The notes under the pieces were generated by a model. That model saw only the letters and a list, made by a program, of their open reading frames with translations. It searched no databases and had not been told where the DNA came from. A DNA stretch of 64,000 nt, taken from Methylomonas sp. MK1 (lineage in GTDB: Bacteria; Pseudomonadota; Gammaproteobacteria; Methylococcales; Methylomonadaceae). Made by a program: the position numbers and the translations under genes. The number at the start of each line of letters is the position of its first letter. Positions within the stretch are counted from its first letter, which is position 1. This document shows, in pieces, positions 10,360 to 17,339 of this stretch. Location of the stretch: assembly GCF_000365425.1 (NCBI RefSeq), contig NZ_AQOV01000002.1, positions 124,001 through 188,000 of the forward strand, read 5' to 3'.

Positions 10360-10868
10360 ATAGAAGCGCCATAGGTAGAAGAAATTAACTCCCGCAACTG
10401 CTTGATGAGCTTTGAAGTGGGATTTATTCTGTGGTTTACCCGCGACGAGTATCCGCCGGGAAGGGGTGAGCTATCGCCAAGGCGGGTGAGCAGGTCTCGC
10501 AATTCCGCTATATGTCGGATTATCTGTTCTATATCGGCAAGTGTGAGATTAGCCATAGCCAAGCAGTCGGCTTGTGTCAGTTCTTGGATTTTGCTGTTTA
10601 CCGTGTCAATCAGTTTGAGTATTGCGGTTGCCAAATGTCGGCCGCTTGCACTGTCATATCTTTCCGGCCAAGCGTCCATGCAACTGGTGTTGGAGTGGAA
10701 CAAGGCGTCGATGATGATTTTCATAGCGTCTTGCGACCACTGAAAATTTAAAGCCGGTTGCGGATCCTGATTCTGTTGAATACCAAACGCGGCATAAGTG
10801 GCCGAAACCTTAACCAAGTCTTCTGGCGTTGCTTTGGGTGGAGGCGGTGGCGGTAGCTTTTTGTTCAT
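10356..10868 (-). CDS. Hypothetical protein of element 1
   Basis: 170 aa, not recognised. It starts with a Pro/Lys-rich segment (KKLPPPPPPK); the rest is predicted largely helical and there is no signal peptide or membrane segment. It overlaps the primase by four bases downstream and the AlpA-like gene by four bases upstream, so it is part of the replication operon. A role in regulating or loading the primase is possible but only inferred from position. Confidence 0.6.
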   Translation of the reverse strand: MNKKLPPPPPPKATPEDLVKVSATYAAFGIQQNQDPQPALNFQWSQDAMKIIIDALFHSNTSCMDAWPERYDSASGRHLATAILKLIDTVNSKIQELTQADCLAMANLTLADIEQIIRHIAELRDLLTRLGDSSPLPGGYSSRVNHRINPTSKLIKQLRELISSTYGASI

Positions 10869-11107
10869 GCGTCGTCACCTGCATTTTGGTTTTGGGATTC
10901 CAGCCAATCGAAATATTTGTCTTCGCGAATTAGCACGCGGCGGCCATTCCGGAGAATAGCTCCAGATTTTTTTAGCCCGTTGGTATTTTCGTAGAAAATT
11001 TGATGACGTAAGGTGCCGATCGGAAAAGCTGGGTGCTTATCGGTAAATTGCTGGACGGTTAGATATTGCCGTGCGGTTTGCGCGGTGTCGGTTTGATGCT
11101 GGTTCAT
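10865..11107 (-). CDS. AlpA/excisionase-like DNA-binding protein
   Basis: 80-aa protein with a MerR/excisionase-type helix-turn-helix. YLTVQQFTDKHPAFPIGTLR and a wing with GAILRNGRRVLIRE match the form of small phage AlpA/Xis-like regulators. It is first in the minus-strand replication operon, where such proteins usually control excision or early transcription. The 157 bases upstream (11108-11264) have no gene and should hold the operon promoter; AT-rich sequence near 11225-11265 is visible but no clear -35/-10 is claimed. Confidence 0.7.
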   Translation of the reverse strand: MNQHQTDTAQTARQYLTVQQFTDKHPAFPIGTLRHQIFYENTNGLKKSGAILRNGRRVLIREDKYFDWLESQNQNAGDDA

Positions 11108-11264
11108 GGTTTCCCCTGATTCTAGGATTTACGAGAATCGCCGAGCTATTCTGTGTCGGCTTGGGGGGCATCGTATTTGTTCGGTGTTTTTTGTGTTCTT
11201 AGTCGGTCTTATCTGACCTTAGTTGACGCTAACAGATCAAAAGGTTAATAAGTAAAAAACAGGC

Positions 11265-12101
11265 CTATTTTGGGGTAAGTCTTGAATTGTATTTTTTAAC
11301 GAAAGTTGATTCGTCGACCTCTTCTCCGTCGTTCATGGTTATTTTAGCTGTACCTCTGTTGCCGCTCATCTTAGCTATCAAATCGCTATTAAATTTAGCA
11401 GAGAAGATTAGCCCCCAAGCCTCTTTAGCTGTGATATTCACTGTATCTCCGCTTTTTATTCCATGTTTTTCGAGGAATTTATAAATCAAGACAAGGGACT
11501 CATTTGTGCTTCTTTGAAGAGGTTTTAGTATTTGGTGGGGTGTCAAACCAAGTTTAGTTTGTGTTGCTGCATTATCTGGCGTAGCTTCTGCCTGGTTAAA
11601 TTCTTTTGGAGTTTCCCAGCCAAAACGTGAAGCCAACGCTACAAAATTTGCTTTGTTGAATCGCGCGTTCTGGCAACCTAAGCCATCAATCGATTTTAAT
11701 TCGCCCAGAGGAAAAATGTTTTCTTTTGCATCGACTAAACGCCTTAGAAAGGTTTTTAATTTCAGGATGATTTCGCAATCGTCTCGAGCTTCGAAATAAG
11801 GTAGTGCTTCAAATTCAATAAATTGAACGTCGGCAAACTCGGGAACCATGCCTATTGATTGTGCGGTCAAGCCTTCAATTGTGCCTGTTGGTCTTGCATT
11901 GACTCGTTGCCAATCAATCGAGAACAGGTTGTTCATCAACCAGGCTCTTTCGGCTGCCGCCTTATCAAGTTTTTGTTTTATTTTAGGATCATAAGCACCG
12001 GTGGCTGGTGGTGGATTGGGATGGTATTCATGTGAAAAAAGCGTGTCCTCTATTTCCCATAGTATTTGTTTATTGGGGGGCCGGATTCTTATTGTCATCA
12101 C
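11265..12101 (-). CDS. Hypothetical 278-aa protein after RelE
   Basis: Not recognised. The start overlaps the last four bases of the RelE-like gene, so it is translated from the same message. It is soluble, with mixed composition and no signal peptide or membrane segment. The C-terminal part around FLEKHGIKSGDTVNITAKEAWGL could be a small DNA-binding or barrel domain. It could be cargo, but coupling to a toxin gene also allows a role as a third component. Confidence 0.6.
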   Translation of the reverse strand: MMTIRIRPPNKQILWEIEDTLFSHEYHPNPPPATGAYDPKIKQKLDKAAAERAWLMNNLFSIDWQRVNARPTGTIEGLTAQSIGMVPEFADVQFIEFEALPYFEARDDCEIILKLKTFLRRLVDAKENIFPLGELKSIDGLGCQNARFNKANFVALASRFGWETPKEFNQAEATPDNAATQTKLGLTPHQILKPLQRSTNESLVLIYKFLEKHGIKSGDTVNITAKEAWGLIFSAKFNSDLIAKMSGNRGTAKITMNDGEEVDESTFVKKYNSRLTPK

Positions 12102-12364
12102 CGATAAACCTCCCGCCGATGCCCAATCTCAATCACTAGAATAACCAGTGCATCATCTTCAATTCGGCACAACAGACGATAGTCGCCGACACGGTAACGC
12201 CATAGCCCGGATAAATTGCCCTGCAGTGCCTTGCCGCTAGTTCGCGGGTTGTCTGCGGGTTTTATCCGATCCTGAAGAAAGGCAACTATTCGTTTCTGGA
12301 CAGGCTTGTCCAATTTCTGCAAGTCCCGCTTGGCGTCGTCTGATAGCTCAATTGTCCAGGCCAA
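12098..12364 (-). CDS. relE: RelE/ParE-family toxin
   Basis: 88-aa type II toxin of the RelE superfamily, which cleaves mRNA in the ribosome or inhibits gyrase, depending on subfamily. Typical features are WTIELSDDAKRDLQKLDKPVQKRI at the N-terminus (two adjoining motifs), then LSGLWRYRVGDYRLLCRIED and the C-terminal IGHRREVYR. The conserved RYRVGDYR core and final basic residues favour the RelE mRNase group. It overlaps the upstream antitoxin by 17 bases. Confidence 0.85.
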   Translation of the reverse strand: MAWTIELSDDAKRDLQKLDKPVQKRIVAFLQDRIKPADNPRTSGKALQGNLSGLWRYRVGDYRLLCRIEDDALVILVIEIGHRREVYR

Positions 12365-12572
12365 AGGCTTTCACCACATCATCTAGGCTATGGGAGATTT
12401 TTCCGCTGTCCAGATATCGCTGGTAAGCGGCTTCTGCCCGTTTGGCGTCTTGGGTGTCTTCCAGGTAGTCGAGTAGTGCGGTTTTAACCAATTGGGCAGG
12501 GCTTAGGTGCTGTTGCTCGGCAAGTTCGGACAATACGTCGGCGGTTTCATCGTCAAGTTCTAGGGTAATCAT
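12348..12572 (-). CDS. relB: RelB-type antitoxin
   Basis: 74-aa partner of the RelE-like toxin. The N-terminus MITLELDDETADVLSELA fits a ribbon-helix-helix DNA-binding fold and the acidic, helical C-terminus (GKISHSLDDVVKAFGL) would wrap the toxin. Antitoxin-first order and overlap with the toxin match the RelBE arrangement, normally autorepressed. The pair sits 21 bases downstream of the integrase and probably stabilises the element. Confidence 0.85.
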   Translation of the reverse strand: MITLELDDETADVLSELAEQQHLSPAQLVKTALLDYLEDTQDAKRAEAAYQRYLDSGKISHSLDDVVKAFGLDN

Positions 12573-12593
12573 GGTGGCTTCTCGGTGGTGGAG

Positions 12594-13712
12594 TTATTGG
12601 TTGGTGCCGAATTTTCGGCTGTTCATGCGTTCGACTACGCCGGCTATGTGTCCGTCGGAAAGGTGGGCGTATCGTTTCACCATATCTAAGGTGCGGTGCC
12701 CCAGTACAGCGGCAATGTCGACCATTGACGCGCCGCCCATTGCCAAATAAGACGCGGTGCAATGGCGTAAATCATGCCACCGAAAATTATTAACCTCGGC
12801 CCGTTTCAAGGCATTTAGCCAGGATTTTTTAAGCTCGATTGGCTGGCCTGGGTGGGTCGGGCTTGGAAAGACAAGCGCCGAATCCAACCGCCTAACCTTG
12901 TTGAGTTTTTGCAGCTCGATCAGGGCTTGACTTGTCACCGGTACCCGCCGCCGGTCGCCGTTCTTGGTCTCGTGCAAGATGATGCAGGATTCCGCCAGGT
13001 TGACCACGCCCCACGCGGTTTCGCTGGGTGGCGTTTCCGGCTCCCGCCAATATAGGTTCATCGTTTCGCCTTGCCTCATGCCGGTTGATATGGACAGCAC
13101 GAAAGCCGGATAAAGCAAAGGGTTTGGTGATTCCTTACAGGCGATTGTCAGCCGGTTAAGTTCGTCATCATCCAAAAAGCGAACAATTCCGCGCGGCAAG
13201 TCGGGCAATTTAACGCCGCTATCCTTTAGCGGGGATTGCTCCAACCAATGCCACTCAGTAACGCACCGCTTTAAAACATCGGTAGCAACTACAAAATGCT
13301 TTTTGATGGTGGCAGGCGCTAACGGTCGGCCTTTGCGTCCGCCGGTTGTTGCCAGGGTGTTACGGCAATCGGCAAAGGTTGCGGTTGATAAGTCAGCCAT
13401 TACACAATGACCGATCTGTGAAGCCCACCATTCGAGAATAGGCCGGCGATTACGTTGCTCGGTGGCTGTAAATTCGGTGGGGAGGATTTCGCGCGTGTAA
13501 CGGTCGATAGCATCCGCGAAGGTGTGCTTTTTAGCCGCGCTGGTTTTAAAGTGTCGCCCTTCCCGTATGGCGCTTTCTGTTGAGGCTGCCCATTTTTTCG
13601 CGTCGGTCAGTCGCTTAAATGTGGCGGTTTGCAGTGGGTAGCCTTTGAGCCGTACCCGTACAAAATAAGAAACGTCGCCTTCGTCGCTGCTACGCTTAGT
13701 GATGCTTGCCAT
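12594..13712 (-). CDS. int: Tyrosine recombinase/integrase of element 1
   Basis: 372-aa integrase. It has an N-terminal arm-binding domain, a SAM-like core-binding domain (about residues 60-170) and a C-terminal catalytic domain. Catalytic residues visible are Arg in TGMRQGE, His/Arg in WHDLRHCTA, His in VLGHRTLDM and Tyr in VKRYAHL. It lies next to the right attachment site at 13995, pointing inwards, so it should recombine the tRNA-Thr 3' end. Confidence 0.94.
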   Translation of the reverse strand: MASITKRSSDEGDVSYFVRVRLKGYPLQTATFKRLTDAKKWAASTESAIREGRHFKTSAAKKHTFADAIDRYTREILPTEFTATEQRNRRPILEWWASQIGHCVMADLSTATFADCRNTLATTGGRKGRPLAPATIKKHFVVATDVLKRCVTEWHWLEQSPLKDSGVKLPDLPRGIVRFLDDDELNRLTIACKESPNPLLYPAFVLSISTGMRQGETMNLYWREPETPPSETAWGVVNLAESCIILHETKNGDRRRVPVTSQALIELQKLNKVRRLDSALVFPSPTHPGQPIELKKSWLNALKRAEVNNFRWHDLRHCTASYLAMGGASMVDIAAVLGHRTLDMVKRYAHLSDGHIAGVVERMNSRKFGTNQ

Positions 13713-13858
13713 TGCTACTCCTCTGGGATAGCAACTGGCAATTTGATATGATGCGCTTAGCCATTGCTTAACCTGTCGTGTTAAGTGAGTCGGTCAGGGC
13801 TTGGCTGGTGTTCGCTGCACCGGTCAAACCCGTTTTGTTAGTGGCTTGGATTATATTC

Positions 13859-13881
13859 CAATGATCCACTGATGATCCACT
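13859..13881 (+). repeat. Putative integrase arm-site pair, right
   Basis: Exact copy of the 23-bp stretch at 5976-5998 containing two TGATCCACT repeats, lying between the integrase start and the right attachment site. Interpreted as arm-type binding sites by position and pairing. Confidence 0.6.
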
Positions 13882-13994
13882 AGACTATAAAAAACTTCGG
13901 TTTTTCTCGGCAATCCTCAGTAGTCAAAGTCTAGCAAGTTATTGTTTTTTATTGTTTATGTTTGTCGAGAGTTGCCGACGATTTTGATTAAAAC

Positions 13995-14045
13995 CGCACT
14001 CGTAACGCGAAGGTCGTAGGTTCGATTCCTATTGCCGGCACCATT
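13995..14045 (+). repeat. Attachment site, right
   Basis: 51-bp exact copy of the tRNA-Thr 3' part (5883-5933). It lacks acceptor 5' strand and D arm, so it is not a tRNA gene. The 240 bases after it (14046-14285) contain no gene and should carry the promoter of the desaturase. Confidence 0.93.
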
Positions 14046-14285
14046 AATATCAACCCATTACCCTTTTTAAAAAATTGCCTCGTTATACTCACGTGCAAAG
14101 CGCCGGGAAGTTTGAGAAAGCAGGCAAAAATACGGATGGTGTATAGACTTATGCCATCTTGCCCGGCCAGTCAATTTGTCCAAGCCTCGGCTGGTTTTTA
14201 GCACCGTCCGGAGCCTTCCAATCCTGACTTTTTTATCCGAAGGAATCCAACATCCTTCCCTTGCACTTTATAGAGACAACACATT

Positions 14286-15410
14286 TTGAGTTTAAATAGT
14301 TACCAGTCGGTTGATCGCGAGCAATTAGCCAAAGACATCAGTCAAATTCACAAACAAGCGTTAGCGGATATTGGTCCCGCAGATTTCGACCATTTAAAAA
14401 AGGTGGAACGTTGGGGAAAGGTTTGTTCGCTCATCGGTTACGCTACTGCCTGGGTTTTCCCCAATCCGATTTCCGCTTTGTTGATCAGTCAAGGTAGTTT
14501 TTCCCGCTGGACCGGGGTAGGCCATCCCATCGTGCATAAAGCCTTCGATAAAATGCAGGACGTGGATAAAAATTACACCAGCAAGAAGTTTGCAAAGGGT
14601 TGGCGGCGGTTTTTGGATTGGCCGGATTGGATGACTCCCGCCGGCTGGCATCACGAACATGATTTATTGCATCATTACAACTTGGGTGAAGAAACCGACC
14701 CCAACAATGCCCAACACAACATGGAATGGTTGCGGCAATCCAAACTGCCCATGTGGCAACGCTATGCCATCGTGGCGTTTTTTTCCGGTATCTGGAAAAT
14801 CATTTATTACACACCGCGCACGCATAAAGAATTAGTTTTAAATGCCGCCCGACTGCAAGGGAAACCCAAACCCGAAACCACGCGTATCGGCGCCTGGAGT
14901 CTTTTTACACCGCAAGGTAAGGCGCTATGGCTGGAAAGCGTATTGCCTTATAGCGCGTATCGTTTTGTACTAATACCGCTGCTATTCTTACCGCTGGGTT
15001 CGTTTGCCGTTGTCAGTGTGTTGATCAATTCCTTGCTGGCGGAGATTTTCACCAATATGCACAGCTTTCTGGTGATGATCCCCAATCATGCCGGCGACGA
15101 CGTGATGATGTTCGACGAAAAGTCACATAGCAAGGGAGAGTTTTATCTGCGGCAGATTTTGGGTTCGGTCAATTATCCAACCGGGTCTAATTTGAATGAC
15201 TTTTTCTACGGCTGGTTGAATTACCAAATTGAGCACCATTTATGGCCGGATTTGCCGCTAAGCCAATACCAAAAATTGCAGCCGCAAGTGAAAGCGCTGT
15301 GCGAAAAGCATAATATTCCTTACTGTCAGGAATCGGTATTTAAACGCATGCTGAAAGCAGCGGATATTATGGTCGGCAAAACCTCAATGCTGAAGCCCGC
15401 GGTTGTTTAA
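14286..15410 (+). CDS. Membrane fatty acid desaturase
   Basis: 374-aa di-iron desaturase that introduces double bonds into acyl chains of membrane lipids. The three histidine clusters are GHPIVHK (near residue 80), HHEHDLLHH (near 120) and QIEHHLWP (near 320). Hydrophobic segments lie near residues 45-65, 155-175 and 225-255. The frame has an in-frame TAG 15 bases upstream and no ATG for many codons, so TTG at 14286 is the likely start. Substrate position is not predictable from sequence alone. Confidence 0.88.
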   Translation: MSLNSYQSVDREQLAKDISQIHKQALADIGPADFDHLKKVERWGKVCSLIGYATAWVFPNPISALLISQGSFSRWTGVGHPIVHKAFDKMQDVDKNYTSKKFAKGWRRFLDWPDWMTPAGWHHEHDLLHHYNLGEETDPNNAQHNMEWLRQSKLPMWQRYAIVAFFSGIWKIIYYTPRTHKELVLNAARLQGKPKPETTRIGAWSLFTPQGKALWLESVLPYSAYRFVLIPLLFLPLGSFAVVSVLINSLLAEIFTNMHSFLVMIPNHAGDDVMMFDEKSHSKGEFYLRQILGSVNYPTGSNLNDFFYGWLNYQIEHHLWPDLPLSQYQKLQPQVKALCEKHNIPYCQESVFKRMLKAADIMVGKTSMLKPAVV

Positions 15411-15561
15411 TACGTCCAGCGCGACTTGCTCAAATAACCACTGAATCAAACTTAACGTCTTAGGCAATTAGCCTATTCGATTCCCGGTTACTGGCGATAC
15501 GCGCTAATTTATGTCAATGCAGTTAATCTGCCCACACACGAGTGTAATCAACGAAAATACT

Positions 15562-15747
15562 ATGAGCGACATCAGAGATACCAAACCCGAACCCATCGCA
15601 GCAAAACCAAACTGGAATTACGACTCGTATTTTCTAGCCCAACTTGAACGCATCAATCAGCAGTCGGCTAGTAAGCAGCCGAAAAAACGCGTTGTCGAGC
15701 AGGCCCCGAAAGACGACGCAGACGCAGTCGACGAACAGAATAAATAG
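15562..15747 (+). CDS. Small charged hypothetical protein
   Basis: 61 aa from ATG 15562 (a longer frame from 15511 exists, but this ATG begins the more natural MSDIRDTKPEP). Hydrophilic and Lys/Asp/Glu-rich, with no hydrophobic segment; not recognised. It stands alone between the desaturase and the DUF805 gene. Confidence 0.45.
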   Translation: MSDIRDTKPEPIAAKPNWNYDSYFLAQLERINQQSASKQPKKRVVEQAPKDDADAVDEQNK

Positions 15748-16100
15748 TTTATCCGCGTAAACCGCGCAATACGGTTTAGTCTGCTTATGCCGCCTATTAG
15801 CGGACAGGACGACCAGCCGTTTTTTTTAAACTAATTTAGGCGAGCTCCCACCTGATTTTTCTGAATCTACCGCCTCGTGCAAAGTGGCGACAAACTTGCT
15901 GAGGTTGTACGTTCTCTATTTGCCGGGATTTGTTGGGTTACCGGTGTGCAGCACCAGGATGGTAGCCGGGCAGCATTGCCAACGGCTTTGTCCCTATCGT
16001 CAAAGCGGCTAAACGAAACTGAATGAAAATGTGCGAACGGGCTACACATTTTTCTATATCGCAGTAATATCGTTACTTAAAAATTCTGTCGGAGAGCGAG
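15748..16100. other. Intergenic region, no gene seen
   Basis: 353 bases without a convincing reading frame. It contains a weak hairpin TAAACCG/CGGTTTA near 15758-15779 and a T8 run near 15820, which may mark transcript ends, and presumably the promoter of the DUF805 gene. Confidence 0.5.
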
Positions 16101-16565
16101 ATGTATTGCCCAAATTGTGGAAAGCAAAATCCGGATAATGCGAATTTCTGCCTTGAGTGTGGCGCAACCATGCAATCGAATAACGGCTATCGCGGGCCAG
16201 TAACTAACGGACGGGACATGACGTTTACCGAATCGGTGTCCGGTTGTTTTGCAAAGGCATTTGTTTTTACAGGTAGAGCCTCGAGAGCCGAATACTGGTG
16301 GTTCGCGCTTTTCACACTATTGGTATCGATGATAGCGGGGATCATAGATCAATCGGCCTACGGCGAGCCGGCAACCGTCACGGCAATCACCAACTTGGTT
16401 ATTCTATTTCCTTCGCTGGCTGTTAATATCCGCCGATTACACGATACCGGGCATAGCGGCTGGTGGTATCTGATTATTCTGACCATCATCGGCATCATCC
16501 CGTATGTCATCTGGATGGTGTCAAAAGGCGATGACCGTGCAAACGAATACGGGGCGCCTGTTTAA
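16101..16565 (+). CDS. DUF805 membrane protein with zinc ribbon
   Basis: 154 aa. The N-terminal zinc ribbon is CPNCGKQNPDNANFCLECG (residues 3-21). A DUF805 inner-membrane domain follows, with the family-typical FTGRASRAEYWWF entry, three or four hydrophobic helices, and RRLHDTGHSGWW before the last helix. Function of DUF805 proteins is not established. It is 44 bases upstream of a second zinc-ribbon membrane protein, so the two may work together. Confidence 0.85.
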   Translation: MYCPNCGKQNPDNANFCLECGATMQSNNGYRGPVTNGRDMTFTESVSGCFAKAFVFTGRASRAEYWWFALFTLLVSMIAGIIDQSAYGEPATVTAITNLVILFPSLAVNIRRLHDTGHSGWWYLIILTIIGIIPYVIWMVSKGDDRANEYGAPV

Positions 16566-16609
16566 CTCCCCCATCATTTTAAATTTCGTCGAGCAATCAA
16601 TTAGCCGGG

Positions 16610-17122
16610 ATGATGACCAATATTGCGTTGTTCGCATCGCTAATATTGAACATTACTTTGGTGGGGCTTCTTGTCTGCAATGCCAGAAAAACTCGACGCA
16701 AACATCAAAATCAAAAACAGCCCACCCTTAGAACGCCTGCCAATGTAAGGACAATTTCCTGTCCATCCTGCGCGCAACGCATTAAATTTACCTTGCCCAT
16801 CGAAGGTAACAAAGCGCGATGCCGAAAGTGTCATGCACAATTCAAATTGGACATCGACGAACATCTCAATGTGTATATAACCGAAATAAAACTGCCTGAA
16901 GACGATCAACACATCAAATCTTTGGCGGATTGTTATTTAATTCTTGGCCTGACGGCTGAAGCCCTACCGATAGACATTAAAGCGGCATACAAAAAGAAAA
17001 TTTCCGAATACCACCCGGACCGCGTCGGTGTGTTTGGCGCAAAAATCAAACAACTCGCCGAGGAAGAAACCCGACAAATAAACGCCGCCTACGCCATGCT
17101 GCAAGAGCAGGGCATGGTGTGA
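16610..17122 (+). CDS. Membrane-anchored zinc-ribbon J-domain protein
   Basis: 170 aa with three parts. An N-terminal transmembrane helix (residues 2-23) is followed by an MJ0042-type zinc ribbon (CPSCAQRIKF...CRKCHAQFKL, about residues 48-85). A C-terminal J domain (about 103-168) has the HPD motif in EYHPDRVG. The J domain should stimulate a DnaK-type Hsp70 at the membrane. The terminal position of the J domain recalls DjlA, but the zinc ribbon differs. The 217 bases after it hold the cas promoter region. Confidence 0.85.
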   Translation: MMTNIALFASLILNITLVGLLVCNARKTRRKHQNQKQPTLRTPANVRTISCPSCAQRIKFTLPIEGNKARCRKCHAQFKLDIDEHLNVYITEIKLPEDDQHIKSLADCYLILGLTAEALPIDIKAAYKKKISEYHPDRVGVFGAKIKQLAEEETRQINAAYAMLQEQGMV

Positions 17123-17339
17123 CATTGCCAAACCGAGTTCAGGCTTATTGGTGCTGACAACCGCTAAACGATTTTGAGTGGCCATGGTTTTTTGTAAACA
17201 TAGTCATCTGCACAACGATTAACAAACGCCGAAATCATCCTATGCCGAGTCTATTCATTGTTGATGAATGCGTGCGAGCGACTAAACTACCTGGCGGCGT
17301 AGCATATCTGTCAGATATGGATTTCAATCAAATCAGGGA

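Larger units (their letters stand above)
5934..14045. mobile_element. Integrated element 1 at tRNA-Thr, defective
   Basis: An 8.1-kb element between the 51-bp repeats. Reading on the minus strand from the right end it carries the integrase, a RelBE-type pair, a 278-aa protein, an AlpA-like regulator, a 170-aa protein, a Toprim primase and a truncated gene. An IS21-family insertion and the tail of a phage-type gene follow. No capsid, terminase or conjugation genes remain. It looks like a decayed prophage or satellite whose middle was lost at the IS; mobility by its own functions is doubtful, although integrase and both attachment sites are intact. Confidence 0.85.

Noticed and set aside
13995..14045. 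Possible second tRNA-Thr gene
   Set aside because: Only the 3' part is present; no acceptor 5' strand or D arm, so it is the attachment copy.
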